29,237 nucleotides of DNA from JBGSBR01 sp041730495 (GTDB lineage Bacteria; Patescibacteriota; Microgenomatia; UBA1406; GWC2-37-13). The position numbers and the translations under genes are program-made. This document shows, in pieces, positions 15,514-23,763 of the stretch. The notes beneath the pieces were generated by a model. The model ran no database searches, had not been told where the DNA came from, and saw only the letters and a list, made by a program, of their open reading frames with translations. Position 1 is the first letter of the stretch, and every line of letters starts with the position of its first letter. The DNA lies in the NCBI GenBank assembly GCA_041730495.1, contig JBGSBR010000015.1, positions 1 to 29,237 on the forward strand, in the 5' to 3' direction.

Positions 15514-17052
15514 TTATTGCGTAGCTTCAGGTATCGCAACTTGTGTGAGTTTATAAAGATACAGTTTTTTATCGCTGTTTGGTTTGCTATATGCGGTGAC
15601 GAATTCATGAGGCCATCCTGGAGGAAACTCTTGACGATGTGAATAGACTATAAATACAGTGCGTTTCGCAAGCTCAGGTTGATACTCGATCAAATGTTTT
15701 TCTTCAAGAGGCCACAGACCTTTGATCTCGATCTGATCGCCTTCTTGGAGGTAGACATCAAGGACATCAGCCACGAGTCCGAAGTTGCCTTCTGCAAGTA
15801 CTAATGCTGGTTTTTGTTGTGATTCTTTCCGCACATGTTCCATCAGATCTTTCGCACCCCAGACTGCACTAACGCCTTCGACATACTGGCCACGATCAAC
15901 AGGTGGGAAGCTTGCATATGATGGTGCAAACCAAAATGGTAAGTTCAAAACAATCATAGAACCGATAAGTAAGACATACATGATTGCGGCATCACGTCGG
16001 GCTTTGTGCATAGTGAAAAAGTAAGTAGCACTGATCAGATACAGCATACCGAAATGAATCAGATAGCGTGGGAAAACGACTTTCGCGAAGAATGAGAGGG
16101 CGATAAACGGGAAGACAACATAAGCCATGAGATACAGAAATAACGGTTTATCACTACGGAATAATTTATAGAATCCTGCCACACTGAAAAGGAAGATAAA
16201 CCAACCAGCCTCCCAGATCGTGTACTGTGGGATCAACTGTATATTTCGCCAGAAGTTCATGAAAGGATTACTTTTGAACTCATCAAATGTCATTACAAAT
16301 GTAGTGTTTTTCAAAGCCACAAAATGGAAGAACGGAGACAAGCGTTGTACGTTGTAAAGTACTGTAGCAATGACCACTACGATTCCAAATAAAAATAAAT
16401 AATTAATATTCTTCTTCAAGAATTTTTTAAATGGATTGCCAAGATAGAGTACAGGTGCGAGCACAGTCAGCAACATAAACATCCGTGCAGATGATTTTGC
16501 GAGTAAAGATAAACCGGCTGTTATGCCTAGAATGATTGCGATATCTAAACGAAGCGTACGAGCCATGACGATAGAAAGGAAAAGCACCCAGACAAATCCA
16601 GCGTTGACTGCACTATCCACGAGTGCCATGCGATCATAGAAAACGAAGTATGGCATACAGATGTATAATAGTGCTCCTAAGAAAGCTGCTCGTTTACCCC
16701 ACAGATAAAACATCATCGTGAATACTCCGGTAAGTGTGATACTTCCCATCGTGACGGCAAATAATCTGCCTGCAAGTAAAGCATTTTCAGGAAAAAGTTT
16801 CAGGAACGGAATTGTGGCCCAGGTTTGTAATGGTTGGCGTCCATCTGTAAGTGAGATGAATCTCCATGAAGCATCTCTCCAAGCTACTTTCGCCCAGCGG
16901 ATATAGATACCTTCATCAGAAAAGATTGGCCATTTATCAAGGTTGATCAAACGAGTCAGTAAAAATAACCCGATTAATCCAATGATCATCAGTACATCAG
17001 TGCGTGTGAATTGTTTTTTGAAGAACCGACAGATTTCGTAAATATCAAACAT
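15514..17052 (-). CDS. GT39-like membrane glycosyltransferase
   Basis: 512 residues, about eleven helices. Asp46-Glu47 in PIFSDEGIYIRW are the catalytic-loop acids; DGRQPLQTW (70-78) is the second motif, in the position of the K-P-P-L motif of ArnT/PMT enzymes. YDRMALVDSAVNAGFVW and LLAKSSARMFMLL are the conserved middle loops (K-S/T-x-G/A type). The C-terminal 120 residues form a soluble domain ending YLYKLTQVAIPEATQ. Start ATG 17052 is 12 nt after the preceding stop, downstream gene 8 nt away. Part of the minus-strand run with the flippase. Substrate unknown. Confidence 0.85.
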   Translation of the reverse strand: MFDIYEICRFFKKQFTRTDVLMIIGLIGLFLLTRLINLDKWPIFSDEGIYIRWAKVAWRDASWRFISLTDGRQPLQTWATIPFLKLFPENALLAGRLFAVTMGSITLTGVFTMMFYLWGKRAAFLGALLYICMPYFVFYDRMALVDSAVNAGFVWVLFLSIVMARTLRLDIAIILGITAGLSLLAKSSARMFMLLTVLAPVLYLGNPFKKFLKKNINYLFLFGIVVVIATVLYNVQRLSPFFHFVALKNTTFVMTFDEFKSNPFMNFWRNIQLIPQYTIWEAGWFIFLFSVAGFYKLFRSDKPLFLYLMAYVVFPFIALSFFAKVVFPRYLIHFGMLYLISATYFFTMHKARRDAAIMYVLLIGSMIVLNLPFWFAPSYASFPPVDRGQYVEGVSAVWGAKDLMEHVRKESQQKPALVLAEGNFGLVADVLDVYLQEGDQIEIKGLWPLEEKHLIEYQPELAKRTVFIVYSHRQEFPPGWPHEFVTAYSKPNSDKKLYLYKLTQVAIPEATQ

Positions 17053-17064
17053 ATTTGTTAGTAA

Positions 17065-18576
17065 TTAGCGTTTCTGATACAAGCTAAGCGTATCAAATTT
17101 TTTCAGTAAAGTGAACCCAGTTGCAGTTGTGGTTTCTGCTTCGAGAGTTTCTGTGACTGCACAACTTTTTTTTGGTAATGTTTTGAGAGTTTCTGTAAAA
17201 TTTTCTGGATCGTATGATAACTCGATTGGTTTATTGAAATAAAACATCATCGAAGGATGGCTTCCCCACCAACGTGAGGTACTGATGAGCAGATCCATAC
17301 TTTCGAGAGTACTGAGTGTGTCACGGGTGGTTTTATCGACGAGCAGATACATTTTTTCACAACGAGGTGTTGCGTAGATCGCAAGACGATGATGTGCTTC
17401 TGGTTTTGAGTACTGTGCCAGATGAGTTTTTTTCTCAATCAGTTGGTTGTTCAAGAAACTAAACATGATGATTGCAATGGCGAGATACATCAATGTGTGA
17501 TATCGCTTGAGTAAACTCAATGGATAGATCATCAGAAAAGCAAACAGCGGAATTACCGGATAGCTGTACCAAAAGATCTTAGTTTTAGTGAGATTAAGAA
17601 AAATAAACCAGGGGAATAAAAACAAAGCAGCCAAAAGTTGTGAGTTGTCGAGTTGTTTCTTCCACCATTGATAAAGTATGATCACGACGCTTGCAAAGCT
17701 TAGACCAGCATAGCGGCCAAACTGCTCAAACATCAGATCGATATAATAGGTGCGTTTGCCAAAATGTGATTCGATTGAAGCGGTGACACGTTTAGTATGA
17801 CTTTCGACAATATGCTGAATCCAAAAATCTTGGCCATAGATTATCAGCATGACTAAATACCAGCTCAAGAATAGTGATGCATGTATTACCAGCCGTTTCA
17901 GGATAGCCTGATACTCAGCTTTTTTGATATCTTTCGTGATCAGTCGATATGTGTAGTACAGACCCATGACACCGATCGGGAAAAATCCAAGCAGCGATTT
18001 ACTAAAAACTGCCAACGCCAAAAAGAATACACTGAGATATTTACGTTGGAAGAATATAAGATAACCGACCCATCCTAGCAAGACAAAAACATCGGTATTT
18101 GCCACTTGTGAACGTTGCAAAAAGATAGGTGTAAACGAAGTGATGATGACTGCAAGCAGTGGTAAAAACGGCTCTTTAGTAACTTTTTCAAATAGTCGAT
18201 AAACGAGATACAATGCACCGATTGCAAGTAATAGCGAAGCTACACGGGTGCTGACCTCAGGTGTTGTGAATGGCGTAAGCTTGATGACGAGGCCATAAAA
18301 CAATGGTACGAGCTGTGGTTTATCTAGCCAGTTCATACCTTGCCATTGAGGCACAAATGTACCATCAGTCACCATACTACGACCGAGTTGGACATAGATT
18401 GATTCGTCCCAGTCATAAAATGGTGTTGGTTCATGAATGAGTTTGGGAGCGAGGATGAAGAAGTAACAGATGAGATAGAAAAATATCAGGAAGCGAGCAT
18501 GTAAAAATTGTTTGATATTCATGAGTATTTTGCTAAAACAATATTTCGTTTGATACGCTTCTTGTTGACTCGACAT
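17065..18576 (-). CDS. GT39-like membrane glycosyltransferase
   Basis: About 503 residues, ten or more helices. FYDWDESIYVQLGRSMV carries the Asp57-Glu58 pair and MNWLDKPQLVPL the K-P-x-L motif of ArnT/PMT-type enzymes; FSKSLLGFFPIGV is the conserved K-S loop. The last 90 residues are soluble. The start is undecided: TTG 18600, ATG 18576 and ATG 18522 are all in frame. 18522 would leave only a short basic leader before helix 1, as in its relatives; 18576 is given as a compromise. No Shine-Dalgarno marks any of them. The 75-129 bp upstream of it are AT-rich and contain a minus-strand TACAAT (18646-18641) that could be a -10 box. Confidence 0.85.
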   Translation of the reverse strand: MSSQQEAYQTKYCFSKILMNIKQFLHARFLIFFYLICYFFILAPKLIHEPTPFYDWDESIYVQLGRSMVTDGTFVPQWQGMNWLDKPQLVPLFYGLVIKLTPFTTPEVSTRVASLLLAIGALYLVYRLFEKVTKEPFLPLLAVIITSFTPIFLQRSQVANTDVFVLLGWVGYLIFFQRKYLSVFFLALAVFSKSLLGFFPIGVMGLYYTYRLITKDIKKAEYQAILKRLVIHASLFLSWYLVMLIIYGQDFWIQHIVESHTKRVTASIESHFGKRTYYIDLMFEQFGRYAGLSFASVVIILYQWWKKQLDNSQLLAALFLFPWFIFLNLTKTKIFWYSYPVIPLFAFLMIYPLSLLKRYHTLMYLAIAIIMFSFLNNQLIEKKTHLAQYSKPEAHHRLAIYATPRCEKMYLLVDKTTRDTLSTLESMDLLISTSRWWGSHPSMMFYFNKPIELSYDPENFTETLKTLPKKSCAVTETLEAETTTATGFTLLKKFDTLSLYQKR

Positions 18577-18651
18577 CGAGGCATACTCGAGCGAGATCAA
18601 AAAAAGGTATCTGCACTACAATTGTTTTAATATCAGATTGATTGTAACACA

Positions 18652-19920
18652 TTAGTGCTTGAGTTTGATCTTCACCACCAGCTCATGCAGTGGTCCCCGC
18701 ATCTCAAACGCCGCATCAAAGATCGGCACTTGATAGATAAAGTATGTGCGTAGATCATAGACAACGGAGATGATAAGTAGTGCCGTGATAAAAGCCATAA
18801 TCAGATACTGCCTTTTAAATTTGTTGTAAATTAGCCAAAAAGCTGTACCGATCCAAAATACAATTGCAGGAATGCTAGTGTATGTGCGCAACATGTGCGG
18901 ATTTTCCCAGGGATAAGTGAGGATCGTGGGGATAAGCGACAAGACGAAGTATGCGAGAAATATAAAGTGCGGAAACACTTTTATTTTTCTGATTGAGTAC
19001 AACATGCCGATTACAAACAAGATTCCCATGATCGGATTTAACGCTGGTTTGCCTGGATAGTTTTGTTTGCCATTCAAATCGCCCTGAATATGAAAAATAC
19101 CAGCAGTTTTACGGACATTTTCTGTAAAGAAACTGATTTTTTCGTTGAGACTGAGCATCTCGTTATTCACATATGAAAGCTGATAAACCCGGACATCACG
19201 AGCTTGCATGAAGTACATCAAAAGTGGTGTAATCACAATCAAAAATGGTATGAAAAAGCTCAGAATTGTTTGAAAACGTTCCTTCCAATGCTTTTGTTGC
19301 GACCAGATATACCAGAGTACATACAGTCCCGGAATAGCGACAAAGACACGGCCAGGCAGATACGAATTAAACGCAAGTCCAGCAGCAATACCAGCAGCTA
19401 GTAACCATTTCCAAGATTTGGTGCGTTGATGCAAAATGATAAAGAGTAGTGACAGTAACTCAAACATCATGAGAAACGTGACCTCAAACGAAAAACGTGC
19501 AAACTGAAACTGCCAGCGCATAGTTACAAATGTAAGTGCAGTGGCGAGTGGAAGAAACAAACTAAACATTGATGGTTTCTTATCTTCTTTTTTTACAAAC
19601 AAGAAATACATAATCATGTAAATTAGAATACCGTTGATAACACCGGATAGAGCTGCTGGCAGACGCAATCCAAATGCAGTGATACCAAATAACTTGAAAC
19701 ACAATAAGATGACATAGTAGTACAGTGTGGTGTGCCCGGTCGCGAGTGGGCTATACGGTGCGTACGCTTTGCCATCAAGAGATAATGCCAGTTGAGCGAA
19801 CTCAACTTCGTCGATATTCAGGTGTTGAGGGATGAGTGGGAATTGGTAGAAAACGACAAGCCAGCCGACGATCGAGATGATAATCAAACTAACGACGCGG
19901 ATACTTTTTGGTGAGATCAT
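18652..19920 (-). CDS. GT39-like membrane glycosyltransferase, short form
   Basis: 422 residues from ATG 19920, about ten helices and almost no soluble C-terminal domain, unlike its neighbours. PQHLNIDEVEFAQLAL has Asp37-Glu38 in the first loop; ATGHTTLYYYVILL follows. ARFSFEVTF and SYLPGRVF in the middle are conserved loops of the PMT-like group and pair with equivalents in 9886-11514. ATG 19920 was preferred to the TTG 12 codons upstream. The start overlaps the end of the GT2 gene at 19889 by 32 bp, consistent with coupled expression of a polyprenyl-phosphate-sugar synthase and the enzyme that might use its product. That pairing is an inference from order only. Confidence 0.82.
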   Translation of the reverse strand: MISPKSIRVVSLIIISIVGWLVVFYQFPLIPQHLNIDEVEFAQLALSLDGKAYAPYSPLATGHTTLYYYVILLCFKLFGITAFGLRLPAALSGVINGILIYMIMYFLFVKKEDKKPSMFSLFLPLATALTFVTMRWQFQFARFSFEVTFLMMFELLSLLFIILHQRTKSWKWLLAAGIAAGLAFNSYLPGRVFVAIPGLYVLWYIWSQQKHWKERFQTILSFFIPFLIVITPLLMYFMQARDVRVYQLSYVNNEMLSLNEKISFFTENVRKTAGIFHIQGDLNGKQNYPGKPALNPIMGILFVIGMLYSIRKIKVFPHFIFLAYFVLSLIPTILTYPWENPHMLRTYTSIPAIVFWIGTAFWLIYNKFKRQYLIMAFITALLIISVVYDLRTYFIYQVPIFDAAFEMRGPLHELVVKIKLKH

Positions 19921-20659
19921 ACAGTTTAATGTAAGCGATATCTTGTAATCCTTCAAGTGACGACTTAAAAAATGTCACATTTTTGGTTTCTACATGACGC
20001 CAGTGCACTGGTATCTCTTTGATTTTAAAGCCAAGTCTCATGCCAACAAAAAGAAACTCAAGATCAAATCCCGCAGAAACAGATGAACCTTCGACTTCTT
20101 GTTTGGCTTTAAAGACTTGTAAATGATCAATAATCTGACGTGCTGCTGTTGTTTGAAATAACTTAAATCCGCATTGTGTGTCTTGGACACCTTTCAGACC
20201 GATGATGTAGCTACGGATAAAGATCATACCCACGGCCATAATTTTGCGTGTCAGTGGAGCGCCTTCACGCGTAGAGCTGCGTGAGCCAATTACGAGTTCA
20301 TAGCCCTCTTTCGCCCCATCGATCAGTTTTTCGGCTTCTTCGATCGGTGTAGCTAGATCAATATCAGAGAATATGACATAGTCAGCTTTTGCTTCTTGAA
20401 TGCCGCGGATCACTGCAAATGCTTTACCTAAGTGTTTGTTTTCGTAGAGCTTAAATTTAGGAAATTGTTTAAGATATTTTTCTTTAATTATTTTTCTTGA
20501 GTTATCTTGTGAGCCATCGTCGACAATGAGGACTTCGATGAACCGAGGATCATTTTGAGTATAGTTGCCAATTTTATCGAGTACACCTTTTTGGATATTT
20601 GTTTCTTCGTTGTAGCACGGGATGATGAGGCTAAGTTTGATGTCAGTTGGTTTTTCCAT
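19889..20659 (-). CDS. Dpm1/Alg5-like polyprenyl-phosphate sugar synthase (GT2)
   Basis: 256 residues, soluble GT-A fold. LSLIIPCYNEETNI, VDDGSQDNS (47-54), DIDLATP (99-105), IGSRSSTREGAPLTRK and DTQCGFKLF follow the order seen in dolichyl-phosphate glucosyl/mannosyltransferases of the Alg5/Dpm1 type. Such enzymes transfer a hexose from UDP- or GDP-sugar to polyprenyl phosphate on the inner leaflet, which then feeds GT-C enzymes outside. There is no C-terminal membrane pair, so it is the short soluble type. ATG 20659 was chosen over an upstream in-frame ATG because the protein core begins there and a TAAAAT box ends 5 nt before it. It overlaps the preceding gene's stop by 17 bp. It is probably the donor-maker for the 13 GT-C proteins around it. 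Confidence 0.87.
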   Translation of the reverse strand: MEKPTDIKLSLIIPCYNEETNIQKGVLDKIGNYTQNDPRFIEVLIVDDGSQDNSRKIIKEKYLKQFPKFKLYENKHLGKAFAVIRGIQEAKADYVIFSDIDLATPIEEAEKLIDGAKEGYELVIGSRSSTREGAPLTRKIMAVGMIFIRSYIIGLKGVQDTQCGFKLFQTTAARQIIDHLQVFKAKQEVEGSSVSAGFDLEFLFVGMRLGFKIKEIPVHWRHVETKNVTFFKSSLEGLQDIAYIKLYDLTKKYPRR

Positions 20660-22109
20660 GGATGATTTTATATATTCTAACACCTTTAGCCTGCCATGAT
20701 GCTGCCATCTGCTTGTCATAAAAAGCTGCTATCTGCCATTGTGGATCATCGAGGGGTTTACATGGTTCTTGTGTTTCATTGAAACACAGTACATATAGTT
20801 CTTCAGCTTGATCAGGGACATCATTAGCTAAAATTTTATATCCATCAATCTCGAGGAAATAACGATAATGACCATCGGTTTCTGTTGTGGGGATGGGCAC
20901 CATCTGGATCGGTTGTTTGGTGATACGTGAGTTGAATGTTTTTGCAATTTCACGTGCATGTCGGATCTGATGATTTGGGGCTTGAGTGAAAAAGTAATAT
21001 TTAGGCAGTTGGAGAAGTGCAAATCCGCTCAAGATAAGTACACCTAACGCACGTTGCATTGTTTTATCTTTCATAAACATGAGTGCAGAGCTGAGGATCA
21101 GATAAAATCCGACGTATGCTGGACCGAAGTAATGGATGTGTCGTGGGCTTTGCAGTAAGGCAAATCCTAAAATATACAAAACAACACTGCCTCCCAGAAA
21201 CAACAGTAATTTCGAACGAGTTTTAGTGTAAATCGCATAGGTGAGCAGGGCAAAAGCGAAGATGACAACCATGGCAAGCATTGGTTCAAGCTCTAGCTGT
21301 AATGCATGTCGGATGAATCCTTGACTCGTATCACCAAGACGAGTGAAATATGATGTATTTTCAATGACATTACCTTCGGTAAAAAGCTTGATAAAGTTTT
21401 TACTATTCAAAAATCCATGACGAAGATCAAATAAGATCAGTGGTACTGAGAACAGTAATAGTGCAGCTGCTGGATACAATGTTTGTAAGACTAATTTGAG
21501 TTTATCTTTCGTTACATACAGTGCATATAAAAAGGCGAGCCCAAGTGCAGGCATGAGCAGTAAGCCCAGATAATGTAGCTGGATCGAGAAGGCGAGTAGC
21601 GATCCAAAGGCTAATCCCCAACGTTTATCTTGAGTTTTGAGCCATTTATAACATGTATATAACGTGAAAAATGAGAAAAATGGCAGTAAGTTGGGATTCC
21701 AGGAAAAGCGCGACAGCTCGATCAGTACTGCTGAAAAACTAAGTAATCCGAGAAATACAATACTGACTACGAGATTAACCTCTTTTCGGACTACATACCA
21801 GGCAAGTATCGTTCCTACGAGTGATAAAAGGGCTACAGCGACTGCGAGGCCGACTGGATTATAGTTAAATAACAGCAGAAATGGAGCGATGAGATAGTAA
21901 TAAAATGGTCCAAGATATACTTGTCCGACAGAGCTTGGCGCTCCGATGGCTGGGAAATGTTCCAGTGTGACAATCCGCTTGACGATAGTCGCATCGCGAC
22001 CTTGGTCACCGAGGAAGGTTACAAAACCTTCAAATTCATAAAAACGAAGTAAGATTGCGACCAGGAAAAGTGCGACAACGCTAATTAAGGCTAAATTCTT
22101 TATTTTCAT
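20643..22109 (-). CDS. GT-C membrane glycosyltransferase, G-D-Q-G-R-D subfamily
   Basis: 488 residues from ATG 22109, about ten helices. The first loop reads VTFLGDQGRDATIVKRI with Asp35 and Asp39, followed by GAPSSVGQVYLGPFYYYLIA. I recall this combination from Microgenomates GT39-like proteins, and it differs from the D-E loops of the other copies. SRFSWNPNLLPFF and a soluble C-terminal domain of about 110 residues complete it; that domain resembles the tail of the truncated protein at 74-724. A longer reading from upstream was rejected because helix 1 starts a few residues after this ATG. It diverges from the plus-strand gene at 22129 with only 19 bp between. Acts presumably on the outer membrane face with a lipid-linked sugar. 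Confidence 0.82.
   Translation of the reverse strand: MKIKNLALISVVALFLVAILLRFYEFEGFVTFLGDQGRDATIVKRIVTLEHFPAIGAPSSVGQVYLGPFYYYLIAPFLLLFNYNPVGLAVAVALLSLVGTILAWYVVRKEVNLVVSIVFLGLLSFSAVLIELSRFSWNPNLLPFFSFFTLYTCYKWLKTQDKRWGLAFGSLLAFSIQLHYLGLLLMPALGLAFLYALYVTKDKLKLVLQTLYPAAALLLFSVPLILFDLRHGFLNSKNFIKLFTEGNVIENTSYFTRLGDTSQGFIRHALQLELEPMLAMVVIFAFALLTYAIYTKTRSKLLLFLGGSVVLYILGFALLQSPRHIHYFGPAYVGFYLILSSALMFMKDKTMQRALGVLILSGFALLQLPKYYFFTQAPNHQIRHAREIAKTFNSRITKQPIQMVPIPTTETDGHYRYFLEIDGYKILANDVPDQAEELYVLCFNETQEPCKPLDDPQWQIAAFYDKQMAASWQAKGVRIYKIIHGKTN
20665..20670 (-). promoter_or_regulatory. -10-like box for start at 20659
   Basis: On the minus strand TAAAAT (five of six consensus positions, preceded by TA) ends 5 nt before ATG 20659, inside the 3' end of the upstream gene. 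This would allow a separate leaderless transcript for the polyprenyl-phosphate sugar synthase. Confidence 0.4.
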
Positions 22110-22114
22110 AGTGT

Positions 22115-22120
22115 TACAAT
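22115..22120 (+). promoter_or_regulatory. -10-like box for start at 22129
   Basis: TACAAT (five of six consensus positions) ends 8 nt before ATG 22129, within the 19-bp gap between divergent genes. The predicted transcript would have a leader of at most about 2 nt. No equally good box is seen for the minus-strand gene. Confidence 0.45.
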
Positions 22121-22128
22121 TAATTCTG

Positions 22129-23277
22129 ATGAACCTACCATTTATCACTCATAAATCAGAATCAAAACGTGACATATTTCTCATTATAGCAGTCGTTTTA
22201 CTGTCGTCACTCATACTGTATATACCTTTTATCTTTAATGCTTTTTCCTGGATTGGATTTCAGGTGCCAACTCAAGGCATGTTGAGCTTGTATCAAAACT
22301 TCGACGGTTTACTATATATCGTGCCAGCTAAAGCTTGGTACAACCCAGAAGCAATTGCAGCTCTTAGACTAGAGCAGACATTACCTGCTGAGTATTATGC
22401 TGCGCACCTGCCGATGTATCCTGCATTCATAGCTGTTTTTGGATTACTTTTCGGTTATCTGAAAGCGATGATTGTCGTAACATTACTTGGAGCAGTGGCT
22501 ATGGCACTCATGTTTTACAAACTAACCAAGGATTTCAAACTTACTGCTGCGCCACTCATCCTAAGTATTGTTTTGTTATTCCTTCCTCGTTTATTTGTGG
22601 TCCGATCTGTTGGAGCACCTGAGACTTTATTTATCTTTTTTATCTTGTCATCGATTTTCTTTTTTGAAAAGAAAAGTTATCTACTTGCTGGATATCTAGG
22701 AGGACTGGCGGCCATGACCAAGACACCGGGTATTTTGTTGTTTGCAGGTTATGCACTTGCTTGTTTCGAGTATTATCGTCGGGAACACAAGATAAACTGG
22801 CAGTGGCTGTATCTATTGTTTATCCCACTCGGACTTGTAGCAGTATTTGCACTGTATGCAGTGCAGTATGGTGATTTTTGGGCATATTTCAACACCGGTG
22901 GAGTAGTGCCCATGCCATATCCGTTCTCAGCATTTAATTTTCAAGCAAAATGGGTGCAAACTGCATGGCTTGAGGAAATCGTGCTGTATTTATTCATTTA
23001 TGGCTTTGCAATAGCGCAATTGAAGGATTCAAAGCAGAGAAGTCTGTTTTATTTCTCATTAGTCTTTTTAGTAGCTTCCATATTCGTCCAGCATAGAGAT
23101 CTATCACGATATTTATTGCCAATCTGGCCATTTGCAGCTATATCATATGAAAAAGTACTGACATCCAAGAAGTTCGTAGTAATCGCATTATTGTTATTAC
23201 CGGCAATTTATCTCTATGCATGGAACTTCACCTTATACAATGTTTTACCAATCTCTGATTGGAGACCTTTCTTATAA
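22129..23277 (+). CDS. PIG-V-like GT-C membrane glycosyltransferase
   Basis: 382 residues, about nine to ten helices. After helix 1 the loop has NFDGLLYIVPAKAW (Asp59), then a long external stretch and YYAAHLPMYPAFIAVF; GGLAAMTKTPGILLFAGY is the cytoplasmic-side loop. A first-loop acid, then a P-x-Y-P element preceding helix 2, then an A-x-x-T-K/R-x-x-G element, is the order known from PIG-V/GPI-mannosyltransferase-2-like proteins of bacteria. The match is by motif order only, so the family name is tentative. ATG 22129 was chosen over GTG 22111 because the GTG overlaps the -10 box. It is the last glycosyltransferase before the MarR operon; its stop is 58 bp from the MarR start. Confidence 0.7.
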   Translation: MNLPFITHKSESKRDIFLIIAVVLLSSLILYIPFIFNAFSWIGFQVPTQGMLSLYQNFDGLLYIVPAKAWYNPEAIAALRLEQTLPAEYYAAHLPMYPAFIAVFGLLFGYLKAMIVVTLLGAVAMALMFYKLTKDFKLTAAPLILSIVLLFLPRLFVVRSVGAPETLFIFFILSSIFFFEKKSYLLAGYLGGLAAMTKTPGILLFAGYALACFEYYRREHKINWQWLYLLFIPLGLVAVFALYAVQYGDFWAYFNTGGVVPMPYPFSAFNFQAKWVQTAWLEEIVLYLFIYGFAIAQLKDSKQRSLFYFSLVFLVASIFVQHRDLSRYLLPIWPFAAISYEKVLTSKKFVVIALLLLPAIYLYAWNFTLYNVLPISDWRPFL

Positions 23278-23282
23278 GAGTA

Positions 23283-23330
23283 TTGACTCTCGACAAATAC
23301 TTAGATAGTCTAATAGTTAGACACTCTAAC
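23283..23330 (+). promoter_or_regulatory. MarR promoter with overlapping palindromic operators
   Basis: TTGACT (23283-23288) is a good -35; TAGTCT at 23306 (17-nt spacer) or TCTAAT at 23309 can serve as -10. Overlapping the -10 are two perfect inverted repeats: GTCTAA-TAG-TTAGAC (23308-23322) and GTTAGA-CAC-TCTAAC (23316-23330), which share a half-site. This is what an autoregulated MarR promoter looks like. The ATG follows at 23336. Confidence 0.7.
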
Positions 23331-23335
23331 TATAT

Positions 23336-23752
23336 ATGAAAAACTCAATTGATTTTCAGATCAGCGAATTATTTTTCAGATTGCACTCCTCTATCCGCGA
23401 TAAGTTCGAAATTCGTGATGAAATTACTATTGATTTAACTTTGAACCAAATTCAGATATTGATTTATGTATACGAGCATGGACAGCCCCAGATCTCAGAT
23501 ATAGCTAAACATTTCAAGGTGACACTGCCGACAGTGTCAATAAACTTAAATCTGCTTGAGGAAAAAGAGTTCATCAAGCGAGTACAAGACACTCAGGATA
23601 GGCGAATAACACGGATCCAGATAACACCAAGCCATATGGATCGTATGAAACGAGCCAAACAACAAAAAGAGCAGATTATGAAACGTTTGCTTAGTCGTTT
23701 ATCTGACTCAGAAAAACAACAGTTTGCGAAGTTACTGAGTAAAGTAGTTTAA
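23336..23752 (+). CDS. MarR-family winged-helix transcriptional regulator
   Basis: 138 residues, the usual MarR length. A winged-helix core: LTLNQIQILIYVYEHG, then ISDIAKHFKVTLPTVSINLN as helix-turn-helix, LEEKEFIKRV, and the wing TQDRRITRIQIT, which matches the D-x-R-D-x-R pattern of MarR proteins. Long N- and C-terminal helices would dimerise. No cysteines that would suggest redox sensing. Palindromic operators overlap its own promoter, so negative autoregulation is likely. The kinase-like gene follows after 11 nt and probably shares the transcript, suggesting it is a regulated target. The ligand is unknown. Confidence 0.9.
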   Translation: MKNSIDFQISELFFRLHSSIRDKFEIRDEITIDLTLNQIQILIYVYEHGQPQISDIAKHFKVTLPTVSINLNLLEEKEFIKRVQDTQDRRITRIQITPSHMDRMKRAKQQKEQIMKRLLSRLSDSEKQQFAKLLSKVV

Positions 23753-23763
23753 AATATAGATGT

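Noticed and set aside
18600..18651. Additional small gene between two minus-strand GT39 genes
   Set aside because: The stretch is short, AT-rich and without a coding frame of convincing composition.
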